Origin: Mesotaenium endlicherianum
Lineage: Eukaryota > Streptophyta > Zygnematophyceae > Zygnematales > Mesotaeniaceae
DNA length: 51,292 nt
Reading direction: 5' to 3'
Assembly (NCBI GenBank): GCA_009602735.1
Contig: WELA01001856.1
Coordinates: 9,272 to 60,563, forward strand
Shown here: one piece after another, positions 30,620-42,845 of the stretch
Layout: each line of letters starts with the position of its first letter
Position numbering within the stretch: the first letter of the stretch is position 1
Notes under the pieces: generated by a model
Seen by the model: the letters and a program-made list of their open reading frames with translations, nothing else
Database searches by the model: none
Told to the model about the DNA's origin: nothing
Program-made: the position numbers and the translations under genes

Positions 30620-31627
30620 TTAAAACATTTGACATCTGACCTTCTTTTTTGGCCATAAGGTCGCAGGCATTTTTTCTTTCTCCATAACAAGTCTTGCTTG
30701 CCCCCTTGTGTGTTGCTTATATACACTAGACGTGTCTGACCTCATAATGCACGACAGCTGTCATGACTCATTAGGTCAGGACCGTCGGCCCTGACAAAAC
30801 ACACGTGCGTCGACCATCGACTTAGGAAAGCCGGCTTTGACCTTGCTTCACGTGTTTATATGTTGACCTTAGCTAGTATTCCAAATTGCTAAAGTGTAGA
30901 GCGTCGCGTCACCTTCTGAACGGCATCAGTTGCGCGCCCTTTGGTCAAGTATCGAGCAAGATATCCGCGATTTAGTCCGCGCCACCTACCGGCCCCTAGC
31001 GAATTTCACCAAAAGCCACTTTGTGACTCAATGTGCCCAAAGGTCACATTGTTGGCTCCTCGCAACTCCAAAGACCTCTAGCCATTAGCACATAAATCCG
31101 CGAGCTTGATAAAGTACACTTAGCATGCATAAGCATAGTATATGAGCACCATTTGAGCTACAACTTGGTGACTGCATCACTCATTTGTAGAGGAAACTTC
31201 CTCACATTTCAAATCTACTTTTGAGGCATTATCTAGGTAGCATTGGTCAAGGTAAGCTCCGCCAATGAGAGCCATGCATCCGCTTACTTGCACTATATTT
31301 GATTGGTATGTGTCGTGTTTAGCCAATAAGGGAGCTAGTACGTGCCTTGCCTCCTCTTTCGTGGACCTAAGAGAGCCTGCTAGTGTGACTGTGTGCATTG
31401 AATGCGCCGCCTTCAGCGCCGGTTTTTCACGGAGTATATGGCAATAGATGCCCTTAGCAAGAAATTTGTTTAGAAGTCAATTATGCCAATTGTAAGTCAC
31501 AAAGTTATTAATAAAGGTTACACTTTTATCTCTCGTGTTTTCAGGACCACTAAGTCTCTCTCTTGTGAAGAGCAAGCCCTCCTGGCTTCCAGTCACTAAA
31601 AGAACTTCACAAGTGGTGAGCCAAGTC
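30620..31627 (+). repeat. Probable 3' LTR of element D
   Basis: This AT-richer non-coding stretch follows the polypurine tract. Its first 140 bases recur at 31628-31745, which supports LTR identity. It has a TATATAC box at about 30718 and AATAAAGG at about 31510. The exact ends are not certain because no canonical TG start or matching 5' LTR is present. Confidence 0.5.
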
Positions 31628-31745
31628 ACAGCTTTTTGGCCATAAAGCCGCAGGCATCTTTGCTTTCTCCATAGCAAGTCTTTCTTGCCCCCTTGTGTGT
31701 TGCTTATATTAGATTAGATGCGTCCGACCTCATAATGCACGACAT
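31628..31745 (+). repeat. Second, truncated copy of the element D LTR start
   Basis: The stretch from TTTTTGGCCATAA to CATAATGCACGACA matches 30645-30762 closely, in the same orientation. It is either the head of another LTR placed in tandem or a local duplication. Confidence 0.7.
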
Positions 31746-32330
31746 AAACAACAAGGTGAAAACAGGCTCAAAATACCAACAGAATGGAGATTTGAGTGCA
31801 GATACAACCGTCAAACACTAACAAAACTAGAACAAGTACAAGAACTAAAAGACCAAGTTAAGCAAGAGAGAGAAGAAGGGGAGGGAGGGGAGCAAGTGAA
31901 CCTCATCAGATCTGCACATTAAATTTGAATGAGGTGGAAGTTGCTAGAATTCACATTAAAAAATGACCTCGAGGGCACAAAACATGAGAACATGAACACA
32001 AAAAACAACGCAAGATGAACAAAAAGTTGAGAGCGTGCTCAATTAGTCAGTTCAATGTAAATAAAAATTGAAATACAACCCTCCACAAACTAAGAAGCAC
32101 ATCAACAAGTCGAAGTAGTACAGGAACAATATAAGGCATTGGAAGTCGGAAGGGAGGGAGTGAGTGAACCTAAGAAGATGTAGCTACTGAATATGAAAGA
32201 GCTAACAGTTTCTTGTGTCCTCCCTAGAATCCAGAAGAACATGACAACCAAGACGCACAACACGCACACATGAGGATGACAAGCAGACTAGTATAATCAG
32301 GATTTGAATTTGAATACACCTCTTAAGTAC
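31746..32330. repeat. Degenerate tandem repeat, unit about 240-270 bp
   Basis: Related stretches recur at about 31799, 32070 and 32308 (GATACAACC / AATACAACC / AATACACC), and GGAGGGAGGGGAGCAAGTGAACCT (about 31880) recurs as AAGGGAGGGAGTGAGTGAACCT (about 32150). The region is A-rich on the plus strand and non-coding. I do not recognise the repeat. Confidence 0.4.
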
Positions 32331-32879
32331 AAAGTACTAGAAATTTGAGACAAACTTCAAAGAGCAATAAGAGCAAGCAATAAGAGCAAAATACAAGAGC
32401 ACATAATAACAGAGGTCAGTAACAAGTCGCAATAGTAATTTGCCACAAAATGAAGCTGCACAATGAAATGTATGTGGCTGGAGACTTGCTAAGTAGACCT
32501 CGGGTTTGGCCTCAATTGTGTTTGTGCCTGTGCAATAACCAAAATTCAGATGCAACTGCATGGGATGCAAGCTAGAGTCCACAATTGGTGGACAAAGATT
32601 TGCGGCCAAAGATTGGTGACCAAAGATTGGTGACCAGGGTTTGCAAAGTTTTAAAGTTATCGCCGTTACAGAAAAACCTGTCACATTCAACTGTATATTT
32701 TCAATGGCGTCGATCGACGCGTTTTGTGGACTGACGATGAAAAAACCCAATGCTTACAGACGTCAAGGACATCAAAACGTCCCTCGGTGGTGCGCATGAG
32801 TGAAGCACATGTTGAACACCTTGTTATGCGAACCACCCCAATACGCTTCTTTGAGCGTACAATGGTCGACCAGTTTGCG
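32331..32879. other. Stretch without supported genes
   Basis: A 137-codon minus-strand frame (32337-32750) has no recognisable domain and I do not treat it as a gene. A short direct repeat (CAAAGATTGGTGACC, about 32605-32640) is present. Confidence 0.4.
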
Positions 32880-33960
32880 AACGGTGCAACCCTGTTCCAT
32901 AGTACCCTTGGGAGGAGGTTGATATGTACTTCACCACATCGTTACGAGTTAGTGGTCAAGGGCACGATGCAGTATGGGTTGTGTCAAATAGACTCAGCAA
33001 AATGGCTCACTTCATTCCTATGAAGGAGACTTCTTCAACAGCAGATGTGGCACGGCTATATTTTTAATCATATCTTTGGACTACATGGATTGCGGAAGCT
33101 AATTGTTTCAAATGGGGATCCAAGATTTACTAGAAACAATTTTGACGATTATTGTTTACTTTGATGGGGACCAAGTTGAGTATGAGCACTTCCTATAATC
33201 CTCAGAGAGACGAGCAGAGTGAGAGACGCAATAGAACTTTGCAAACAGTGCTCAGGAGTTTATTGTGGAAAACCTTTCATAGTGGAACAAAAAGCTGCCA
33301 GTGTTAGAGTGTGTCTTGAACAACAGCATGCAAGGAACAACCAAGCAGTAAACATTCACTATGGTTTATAGGAGAGAAGTATATCATTCAGGGATCATCT
33401 TGCTCGAGAAGGCCAAGGAGACTTAGGTTCCTACTACACAAGCTTTATGGAGCAGATAGCAAAGACTTGGGACATGGCAAAGACTTGCATTCGAAAAGCA
33501 CCGGAAGAGCACGTCAAGCATGCTAACAAGCACAAGAGGGAAGTGACATTTTATGTGGGCAACAAAGTACTCTTCTCAACTGAGAATCTACCTTTCATAG
33601 GCAAGAGGAAACTGCGGGCACGACTTACAGGTCCATTTGTGTTGCTCAAGAAGGTGAATTTGGTGGCCTTTAAGTTGGAGCTTTCCTCAAACTGGGATTT
33701 ACGTGATGTGTTCCACGAGACTTACCTGCGGCCATACGTTGACCCAAATGAACGACATCCAAGACAACTACCTACACCGCCACCAATGGAAGAGATTGAT
33801 AATGTTTTGGAGTGTGAAGTGGAAGCAATTGTTAGCAATCGTCGAGTTAAGCTACGTTAACGATTTGTTCAAGAAAATCAGGTCAAGTGGAAAAGCTACC
33901 ATGCGGATGACGACACTTGGGAGCCAGAGACCAACTTGACTCATCGTAAGAATAAGTGAG
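32880..33960 (+). pseudogene. Element F integrase and chromodomain remnant
   Basis: Broken frames show DRLSKMAHFIPM, SNGDPRFT and HNPQRDEQSERRNR-like core pieces up to 33250. A frame at 33447-33860 then holds VGNKVLFSTENLPF, RLTGPFVLLKKV and DVFHETYLRPY. After TAA near 33858 the chromodomain reads QVKWKSYHADDDTWEPETNL. Comparison with 44919-46064 confirms each piece. Confidence 0.8.
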
Positions 33961-34011
33961 GTGTTATCGACAGAACGCGTCGAGGACGTTGCGCCTAGAG
34001 AAGAGGGATAA

Positions 34012-35123
34012 TGTCAGATCAAAGAATTGTAGAGTGCACTTTTGAGGTCTTTTTGAAGTAAAATTTGTCGAATTTGATCGAGTTTTGAAAAAATTAATAA
34101 TTTTTGAAGTTGTACTCATCTTAATGTCGATAGACAACTGTCCTTAATTCGCGAAGAGCGCGACCTTTGGCTTTACCAACAGTGTTGAGCTATATGGGCC
34201 CTTACAATGAATTTAAAACTTCACGTGATTTCGCTTGACGCGGAGTTGACGCGGAGTGCCGAAAAGGTCGAATTCCCTAGAAGTTTCTGTTTAACCTAGC
34301 GTGCCCAAGGTAGAATATTTCATAGATTTTTGTGCATGTATGTGGACGTCAAATCAACCCGACACGTCACATGAAGCTGATCTCTCACACTCATGGATAT
34401 TTTAGAAGGGAGGATTTGACAAACACTTGAAGTTTTTGTTGCAAAACAACCCTCCCTCCTAGAGAGGAGTTAGGTCAGAGAACTATAAATAGGCATAATT
34501 TCTTCATTTCTCATCAATTTTCAATTTTGTAAAATTTCTACGGATTTGTGTTGACATGGTCGTCCATCCTTTTTTATTTTTGAGCATTTTCTTGCCACCC
34601 AGAATGCATAGTAACTTTTCAAAGCATTTTCATTGATATGCCGCTGCCCTCTAGAGCATGATTGCAACTAGTTTGGTTCCTCTTGAGTTAGGACGCTTCC
34701 ACTAGGGCACCCTAGTTTTGAAATACTCGCGTATTGGCCTAGCTTGCCGTACCGATACTCCGTCTCGCATACGTATACGTAACAATTATTTTTTTGGGGA
34801 AGAATATTGGTCCTTTTTTTTTGTTTAACACCAAATAAATTTTTCTCTTTTACAGGCAAATGGTTCACATTTTTTTTTTTCTCGACCATCTATTCTTGAC
34901 GCGCTCGTCATTGTCCACCTAACGCGATCGACAAAACTTACAATTTTCAAACTTTCCAAAAGTTAAATTAGCAAACAACTTTCTACTAAGTTCACAAGCT
35001 TGGCGTATTTTGGCGTATTTTACGTACGATTTTGACACACCTGTATATACGTATCTGTACAGACCGTATCCGTACAGGCCGTATGTGTATGCTAAAACTA
35101 GGTAGGGCAGTCTGCCCCTTTCA
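34012..35123 (+). repeat. 3' LTR of element F, split by a MITE
   Basis: The sequence 34012-34710 plus 35103-35123 matches the element G LTR in sense: TGT start, GACTGTCCTTAATTCGCG, CTATAAATAGGCATAA (TATA box) and the CTAGGGCA...CCTTTCA end. Removing 34711-35102 restores a continuous end. Confidence 0.8.
34711..35102. mobile_element. 392-bp hAT-like MITE in the element F LTR
   Basis: The ends are imperfect inverted repeats (CCTAGTTTTGAAATAC and, on the other strand, CCTAGTTTTAGCATAC). Flanks TAGGGCAC (34703-34710) and TAGGGCAG (35103-35110) are an 8-bp duplication with one mismatch. The interior is non-coding with many TACG/CGTA subterminal repeats. Its style resembles the MITE at 23243-23592, but the termini differ. 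Confidence 0.78.
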
Positions 35124-36651
35124 TTTCTTGTGCCGTGCATTATTCATGTACCTGTCATAATCAATCCTAATAGAGGCAACCTTTTGTCTTTGAGAGCCGT
35201 GTGATGTCTGTCCTGTTGTCCTTCTTATTGCCCTTACTTCTTTCATTTGAAGGACGCTATGTTTTTCCTATTGTGTAATGGGCACCCCTTCTCCTTAAAC
35301 ACTTTTGCTTCATTAGGTGGACTTATCTTCTCCACAACTTGTGATACACCTGCTTGCATTGTTGCACACGAGATGCTTCTTGTGGCTCCTGCACGCTTGC
35401 AGCTTTCACCCAAGAGTTGATTTGCCCTCCTAATGGAGTCAAAAAATTTCCACTATATTGCATAAGAAACTAGCCTTATCATTATTTCCTTTTTTTGCTT
35501 GCACATCTTTGCCACAATATTGTTCTTGCTTGTAGGATCAAGTAAACTATATAGCCAGTGCCATGTGGTGCCCAAATCACAAGCAAAAAGTTTATATCGA
35601 ATTGTTTTCCACTCCACCTTGTTTCCCTTATCAATTGATCCACTAGTTCAAGCATCGGTTGAATCGAACCTCAACCACATGATTGACCTTTTGCTTCCAT
35701 GTTGGACCTCTTTTAGTGTTGTACTTCGAATTGGTCATGAAGGCACATCTGACTCAGTATGAGTCGCAGTAGACACAGTACATTCCCTTGTAGCCTTTTG
35801 CTTAACCCAATCATGCACAAGCAGCAAAGGTAGGTAGCACTATAGAGTACTTTCCCAGTGGCCTTTGACCCATCCCAATTATGAACATGGAGCATAATGT
35901 TCAAACTCTTTTTTGGTCATTTCACTTTCTGAAGTTGCATATTGCCATTTAGGTCATCCATTCACATGACAAAATGAATACACTTATGCACTAGATCCAC
36001 ACTTTTCTCGTGCAAGTGAGTGTGATTCTACATGAGTTTTAATCAAGCCGGATTCATTGGGGGGGCTTAAGACATCTCCAACACTCACATCTTCCCTATT
36101 TCAACACATTTAACCTTGTGTTAAGTAACCTGGTTAACAACGTGTTGAAAGTCAATTTCATATCATGATCTTAAAGCTTGTTCAATGTATCAACACCACC
36201 GTGTCGTGTCTTTGTCGTCATGCTACTTGGGAGTTCTACATGCTTGTGGCTTACTAAATTTGCTGTTAAAAACTTTATTTCCAAACTTTTTGTGCCGAGT
36301 TTATTTTGCATGTGACATTCACCCCAGTCACGCTTGGTGCAAATGATGGAACGACACAACATCTTTAAAAGAGTGGTCAAGACATGTCTATCTATGAGGT
36401 GCACATATAATTGCAAAAGTACGAGACAATTTCGGTAATTTGTGAGCTACTTTCTCTTACGCCTCCACCAGAACGAACATCCATGTTTTAAGACCTTGCA
36501 ACGTATCTCAAATGAAGAGCATAACCCATCTCTTGGCAGCTCATCATTTTTATGGAGGTGGCCTAAGCCTTACATATAAGTGCAATGGCGCAAATTGGAA
36601 GTTGCCAACTACATCCTGCTATTGAGCAACAAAAACGTGCATGGTTTGATG
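35124..36651. other. Intergenic stretch downstream of the host gene
   Basis: No gene is supported. An imperfect direct repeat of about 80-85 bp lies at about 35785-35900 (TGTAGCCTTTTGCTTAACCC and AGTGGCCTTTGACCCATCCC). Short frames such as 35499-35762 show no domain. Confidence 0.4.
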
Positions 36652-39600
36652 TCAAGCATCTCCCCCAGCTTTGCCTTTAGTTGCGGCAACTACCTTTGCA
36701 CGCTGTGCCAACGCGTCTGCATTATGCTTCACTCTTGCAATGTGGCATGTAACTTGAGCAGCTCCTTCCATGCCTAACCGCTTTGTATGCTCGATAAGAA
36801 CCAGTAGAAAAGACTTCAGATCTCGTATGTGGATGTAAACAAGGTCAACTGCCTGACCCAAATAACGCATTGCTTGATACCGAGCAGATCCAACATTACA
36901 GGTAAGTGATCTAGCTGCCTCTTTGAAGCTGTGATCAACATGTGACACAAATTTGTTGCCATTGATGGCTTTCAGCACAGCCATATGGAAACTTGCAACT
37001 CTTGCCTTTATCTCCTTCAAGCCTGGAGTTGGCCGCTGCACAGGAGAAGCCTCCCTAGCTCTTTGCACCAAAGCATTAGCACCCTCTTCACCAAATTGTA
37101 CCTCCAGCTTGCGGCGAATCTCCTCTAGCTGCAGAGCTTGGGCCTCAGCTTTCTGGGTCGCCTCCTCAGTACGTGACCTGCAGTGGGATCATTAAGACTA
37201 AATCATGCATTAAGCAAAAGCACTTGCATACAAGTAGTCAGCAAATTGCTGTTGTATTTCTGCACCGTGAACATCTTGTAGCAGATGTTACGGAACAAGA
37301 CTTACTTGGCAGCAGCAAGTTGTTCCCTCTCAAGATCAATCTGTTGCCGCTCACTGCGTGCAGACTGCTGCTGCAGCTCAACTTCCATCTGCAACATGTA
37401 AGCAGCCCCCTGCTCCGCAGCAAGCCTTTTCTGCGAGGACAACAGCTGTTGGGCTGTTTCCTCAACTTGAGCTTGTCTGCGCACCAATTCCTCCTTCTCT
37501 TTTCCCAATGCCTCCTGATACCCACATGAAAACCCCCTTCTCTTCTCTTCAATAAGAGGTTTCCACAAAATGCAAAAAGGGGGAAGACCCTTTTGTCAGG
37601 TCACATAACACTCCGCAATTTGACATACAACATGCTACTGCTCAACCAGAATAATACATGGAGAAAGCTTGTGTCATACACAGACCTTGAGATATGACCC
37701 CATGTGCTCCTCCCATTTTTCCCTCTCCTGCTGAAGCTCCAGCACAAGAGAAGTCCGGAAAGCCTCAGATTCCTTGAGTAGCTCTTCAGCTCCTTGCCTA
37801 TGCATTCTCTCTATTCCTAGCTCTTGCTCTGCTCTCTGCTCAGCAGCTTCAGCAGCAGCAGCAGCTTCAACTGCAGCCTCAGCAATTTTTTCTGCATCAA
37901 GGCGTGCCAGCTCCTCGGACACAATATCACCGGCTTCACCATAAGCAAGAGCGATGGCAGCCTGGCCATGGGTCACCGGTTTGCTTGGCTCAAATCTCCT
38001 TGTGTAACCTGACAACCCCACAGTCCCCAGGCTTTCAGGTATTTCAGCATAACTGCAACAAATGTATGCATGTACATTCATAATCTACAACAAGGTCAAG
38101 GTCAGCAACGTCAGTGAACCTACATGGAGAAGGAATGGACTGGCCAAGAACAGTTACCAAAAGCAGACGATATCATGCTACCATCACCCTGAAGGATGTC
38201 AAAGGCCACAGCTGGTAGAGCATCAATGTCAATGCGGTCCACATCTATCAGCCCTGACACCGCCCTCAAGATCTGCACACCACCCAGTTCCCTCTTCATA
38301 CTCAATTCACTCGGCCGTAAAAATTTACCAGGTCACCAGGTCCACAATGTGAAGCTTGTGGCCAAATTGTTCAACCAGGCCATGAATGCGCGGAACTGAC
38401 TCTGAAGGAGACAACTCAATCATCACTCGCTAGTAAATGTACCCAGAAAACTCACGCTGGCTTGCTATTGAGATGCTCCACTGCATATGGCTTGGTCATG
38501 GCGATAACCAACAAATGATGACGCTCTGACTTCACCACCCAAAGTGCAGACAGCATACCTTCCTACACGTCTCAATGCGAGTGCTTACTTGGGTGCAACC
38601 ATTACTTGCTCCATCCAACCTAGAAGTCATGAAAACATAGGATGTGCAAAGATGAAGCAGGGGATACCTGTTTATCAGGAGCAGGAAGTGTCCTTTGTTC
38701 CAGAGCTATTTTCCAACTGATCAAATCCTGCCTTCTCACAGGGCTGCTCCCACAGCACAGATGTTTAACTTAAAACATAAACATTCACCAACCAAATATA
38801 CAAGAACCCATCAAAAGACCACAAGTACAACGAGTACAACGTCGATTCTATTCTTCAACCACAATCGGGCACCTATGTCGAATCTTTGAAACCCCACAGT
38901 CCTTTAAACCTGCAGCTGCAAGTGCCAAGCGAGAGAAGTACCTGTCTGGAAGGAAACGATCAGATAGAGCACTACTAACACCGCTGCCAGCCTGGCCATC
39001 GTTCTCATTGTTTATGACATCCATGTGCGACAGGCGGCTCTTAATCAGACCAGCCTCAGCAAGCCCTACACCGCATAACAGGTACGTCACATTTATTTCA
39101 GAATTATTAAGAAATGCACCAGCCAATCTATGAAGGGCCGCATATCAATCAATAGGATAAGAAACGTCCCAACTTTGCAGAAATTTAGCAGACCCTGGAC
39201 TTGAATGGTCACAGCCTTCTCCGCTGCCACCAAAAACATTGACTGACTTCTTGATTAAATTATTGGCAGCTGACCTTGAATATATGGAAAATCGGGGTCT
39301 TCGGCTGAAACATCCTGAAATGCAAGCTCTGTCACATTCTCGATATACATAGCAGGAAAAACCTTCCGAGCTGAGCTACTGCACATGCCACAAATGGAAT
39401 GCATCAATGAGGACCACCAATGACCCACAACAAACAAAACTCTCAAGCCAAATGCCCAGCCTGCCCTGCCACCACCTAACACTGCAACAAAAAAAGAAGA
39501 AAAGTTCCACAAGAGTTTGACACGCAAACAACATGCAAAAGGGAATGTCATCCAGCTCGTTTACAACATAGCCACCTGCAGTCACCCCACTACCCTCTCT

Positions 39601-41876
39601 GGTTACCCCGTGTAGCGACCAATAGACTTTCTTTCAGAAAACCTTGATACCAGCTAGGTCAGTAAGTACACAGTAGGTTATGGCACACCTGCTTAAGGTG
39701 CTGCTGGCCGTGATTAGCCACCGGGCATACTCTCTCCTTGTACATATATCTCCAGCAACTATATCTCCTTCAATAACCTGCAACGCACCTCCTTGTATTT
39801 CACTTACAGCAGATATAGCTACAAAATACAAATCGGCCCAATCAGCAAAGATGCGGACTACGAAGCACAAATTGTCAGTTTGAAAAACACTACGCAAAAC
39901 TAAAACAAAAATCAGATTTTTATCATACCACTATTCAAATGGCTGGCGAGGTAGGCAGATAACCATCCGGGTCCTTCAACAAGACAGAAAATGATATACA
40001 GCAAGCTGTATTCCTGATGCTACAAAATTCCAGTACCTTTAAAGCCTGAAGTGCTTCAAGAGCTTGAGCTTGAGATTGATCGACAGCTGCCGCCACGATA
40101 ACCTTGGGTACTGAAACCTCTAGGCCTGCACCGTTCCTGGATGAGAAGACTGGGGCAGGTGTTAAGTGGGCAGAGCTTTGGCTGGTCTTGAGAGCCACAT
40201 CAGGTGTTGAAGCGCCTGTTATTCCTGTGAGGTCAGATTCTTGAAGCCCGGCATCTGTGGCAGCAGCTTGGAGAGCCCTGAAAAAAGGAAGCAGGGGATC
40301 GCCTGGATTCTCTTGTCCTTCATGCACAAAGAAATCGGTTCCGTGCCTTCCTATTTTTTCATCACCTTTATCCTCCACCACCTCCATGCTCTTCTCAACA
40401 GATCTTGTACGGGATGGTACTAAGTTCTGTTGCAGTTCCCTGTCTGCGATGCTCGCAATGGACTTTCTTGTGGTCTGTTTGGCACCATTCTGTTCATCAT
40501 CATTTGATATTTCAACTTCTGGAGTCCCCAGTAATTCTCCTCGTTCCTCCTGCGGTCCTAGCCAAATACCTTCATCTTGGTCTCGTTGGCTGGGTTCAAA
40601 AAGAGGGCGGGGGTCCTGACCACCACCAAGACTACCGCTTCCTGCTGCTCCCTTCAAAGCCTCAGGGTGACAAGGTAGAGCAACTTGTGGGAGCACATCA
40701 CCTACAGCATTCTTCTTTTCACCTTCTCCCTCAAAACGGCGCTGTTCCGTAGCCCCTCTATAGGTTCTTAGATCGTCATCTCCTATGCCAATTAATCCGT
40801 CACTTGAGCAGGTGTCATCATTGTGTTCCGTGTTGACAATACTATTTCCACCTTCATGAGTGCTGACAAAATTTTCCGTACCTGAAACATTATCTACAGA
40901 GTCAGCATCTCCATTCTACCTTAGCAGGCCATGAACTAGGTTCACCGTCTGATGCTCTGGAGGAAGATCATCACACTCAATCATAGAACCTGGTACAGAA
41001 GTTAGAAATACTGTTCCTGACACGAACAAAGTGGGTAGGGGCATATGAGCAGAACTTCCTGTAACCAAATCCCAACCCCAAGCCGCGACCTCACATTGAC
41101 ATAATGTAATATATGAAAGATAAAAGTTCATGCAAAAATGATGTCCTCAACTGCGGATGTGCCTTATAATCCTGTTTCAGGAGGCACCATGAGCAGAAAC
41201 TCAAGTAGAAGACAAGTCATGATTTCGAGTAGAGTATACCTCTTCTTTGCAATGCAGTATAGCTGAAGAGACCAATCCCAACTGCGAGTGCAACTCCGGC
41301 AACTACTTCAGGGAGTCCTGCACACAAACGATATGTTTCCGGGTAAGCCATCCACCACGAGATGCTCGACAAGAGCTTGCATTCAACCTATAATAAAGCC
41401 CTCGCGGGAAAAAAAAAAAAAAAAAGAGTGATAAAATGGACACGCATACCAGCATGTACAAAGACATCAGTCAACGTCCTGTCTAAACCCAGGGGCGTGG
41501 ACCAGCCACTGCACTCCTCCATCTCTTTCTTCTCCGGAGGCAGCCAGGAGTTGAACCCGGAGTGCTGTTGTCCAGAAACTTCAATATCTGGACTGGCGAG
41601 GTCAAGGTTCTCTTGCACCGTATCGTCTGACGTAGATTCAGGGGAAACTGCCTTCCTCCAGTTACCGGCTTTTGTTTTTATACCCCTGATGCCTTTCATT
41701 CGAAATGAGGGTAGACGACGAGTCCCGACAGGCCATGGCGAGACATGTCTGAACGCATCATTGGTGGGCTTCATAGAAGACAATATTGGTCCTAGAAAGC
41801 GGGACTCCTGTAGGCGCGGGTGCACACTGAGCCCCAGCCATACAGCGCCAGGCAGAAGCAAACATGACGTCCCCAT
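36652..41876 (-). CDS. Plastid-type SLH-like/coiled-coil protein, 11 exons
   Basis: Exons, in gene order: 41876-41450, 41317-41240, 41058-40037, 39777-39689, 39378-39275, 39065-38942, 38743-38668, 38272-38158, 38008-37686, 37514-37306, 37177-36652. All introns are GT-AG and phases join exactly, giving about 1030 codons. The start (ATG 41876) opens a Ser/Arg-rich, transit-peptide-like leader. Exon 2 encodes one membrane helix (EVVAGVALAVGIGLFSYTAL). Exons 4-9 encode SLH-like repeats (CTRREYARWL, AMYIENVTELAFQDV, RRQDLISWKIAL, GYTRRFEPSKPVTHGQAAIAL). Exons 9-11 form a long coiled coil and basic C-terminus. This matches the land-plant family that includes Arabidopsis AT5G23890/AT5G52410. Its biochemical role is not established. 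An in-frame TAG lies in exon 3 (40916-40918), in a poorly conserved region. Confidence 0.88.
40916..40918 (-). other. In-frame TAG in exon 3 of the host gene
   Basis: With exon 3 read as one block (41058-40037), the frame hits TAG here, about 48 codons into the exon, while sequence before and after stays open and the downstream exons are well conserved. It could be a real null allele, a sequencing error, or the sign that a short extra intron spans it. An AG acceptor lies at TTTCAG near 40882, but I find no convincing donor in phase. Confidence 0.6.
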
Positions 41877-42845
41877 TAAGAGCAGAAGCACTACACTAGT
41901 TAGCTCGACAATTTTCCGAAGCCCCGTCGACTTGTAGAAGCCGGAGAGGCAGAGCTGAAAGACAGCCCGATCGAGAGACGCTTATAATAGTTCCCAAACC
42001 TCTTGTCCTTTCGTCCAGGGCTCCTGAACGATTAGGGTCAAACTAGACTTCTACCATCAACACTATGCAGACACAACGAGTACGCCTGCCTGACGCCTGC
42101 GTACACCCGCTGTCGCAACTTGTAGATTTCAAAACTGCCGACCACCCACACAAGTTCAGCGTCTTAGCATGTCGACAACGCGGTGGCTCGAGGCGCGCTC
42201 TTACGTGTACAGGACACCAACGCAAAATAAAAATGTGGAATGAATTGGAGATTAAATCTAAGTTTAATGATTTACACGTCAGGGGAAAATGAAGGAGAAA
42301 GCGGGCAAAATTCCTTTCTCTACGTTTGAGAAAAGAGCTCTGCTCTGCACCTCTCTCCTCTCACTACTTGAATAAAAACTCTTGCAGATGTCTTCACAAT
42401 TCTGCAAGAAATTCATTAAGTTCATAAGAAACCCGCCCAACCACCCCTTTGAACAAATCACAGACAATTCGATAACCAAACATAGTCAGACAAAAGATAT
42501 ACACTAGAAACTCAAACAAACAACAAAAAAAACCACATTTCCTACGAAATACAGAAGTCAAGAGAGATACAACACGCATATACGTCATAGAATGCACACA
42601 CTTTGACACATAATTAAGCACAGTACGTAGCGGATACACAAAAGTCAAATAAGTGATATACAAGAGTGCTTTTGCTGCCTAGTTTTATGGGCAAAATGCA
42701 GTGAGAACAAAAGTTACTGTGATGTTCCTAACCTTTGGATGTTGATCGTGTATATGGATTAGCAGCCAGAGAGTGGGTGAAATCTAGTAGGATGATTAAG
42801 GTGCAACCAATTGGTAAGAAAAAGTACATTGGAGAAAGAAGAAGT
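41877..42845. other. Upstream region of the host gene and intergenic DNA
   Basis: The promoter and 5' UTR of the host gene should lie in the first few hundred bases. No clear TATA box is claimed. Short frames (42043-42225, 42394-42663) have no domain support. Confidence 0.4.

Larger units (their letters stand above)
20236..31627 (+). mobile_element. Element D: Ty3/gypsy retroelement carrying a DNA methyltransferase and a PHD finger
   Basis: Once the MITE (23243-23592) and element E (27310-29672) are removed, plus-strand domains run protease (about 20850-21245), linker, DNMT3-like methyltransferase (about 23594-24847), linker, RT, RNase H, integrase, PHD finger (to 30603), polypurine tract and LTR. 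Allowing for the two insertions, the methyltransferase, RT, RNase H, most of the integrase and the PHD share one reading frame apart from stops and small shifts. The GC content is clearly higher than in neighbouring elements. No 5' LTR is visible; the element abuts the truncated LTR of B at about 20235. Confidence 0.85.
32880..35123 (+). mobile_element. Element F: 5'-truncated, decayed chromovirus of the element G family
   Basis: Protein and LTR sequence match element G (44189-50710) on the opposite strand. Only integrase onward remains: a decayed core (32880-33446), the C-terminal region with chromodomain (33447-33960), a polypurine tract near 34000 and a 3' LTR from 34012. The LTR is split by a MITE (34711-35102) and ends with CCTTTCA at 35123. 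Stops and shifts are frequent, so this is older than element G. Confidence 0.85.

Noticed and set aside
31177..31398. Short minus-strand ORF in the element D LTR
   Set aside because: No motif and no conservation visible; consistent with chance in LTR sequence.
32337..32750. 137-codon minus-strand frame
   Set aside because: No domain, no second copy, and low-complexity surroundings; not enough to call a gene.
36050..36110. Start of a Ty1/copia LTR on the minus strand (TGTTGGAGATGTC)
   Set aside because: Only one short motif fits; there is no matching second LTR, coding region or target duplication.
41405..41426. Poly(A) tail of a processed pseudogene or LINE
   Set aside because: The A-run lies in the first intron of the host gene, without upstream LINE or cDNA-like sequence.
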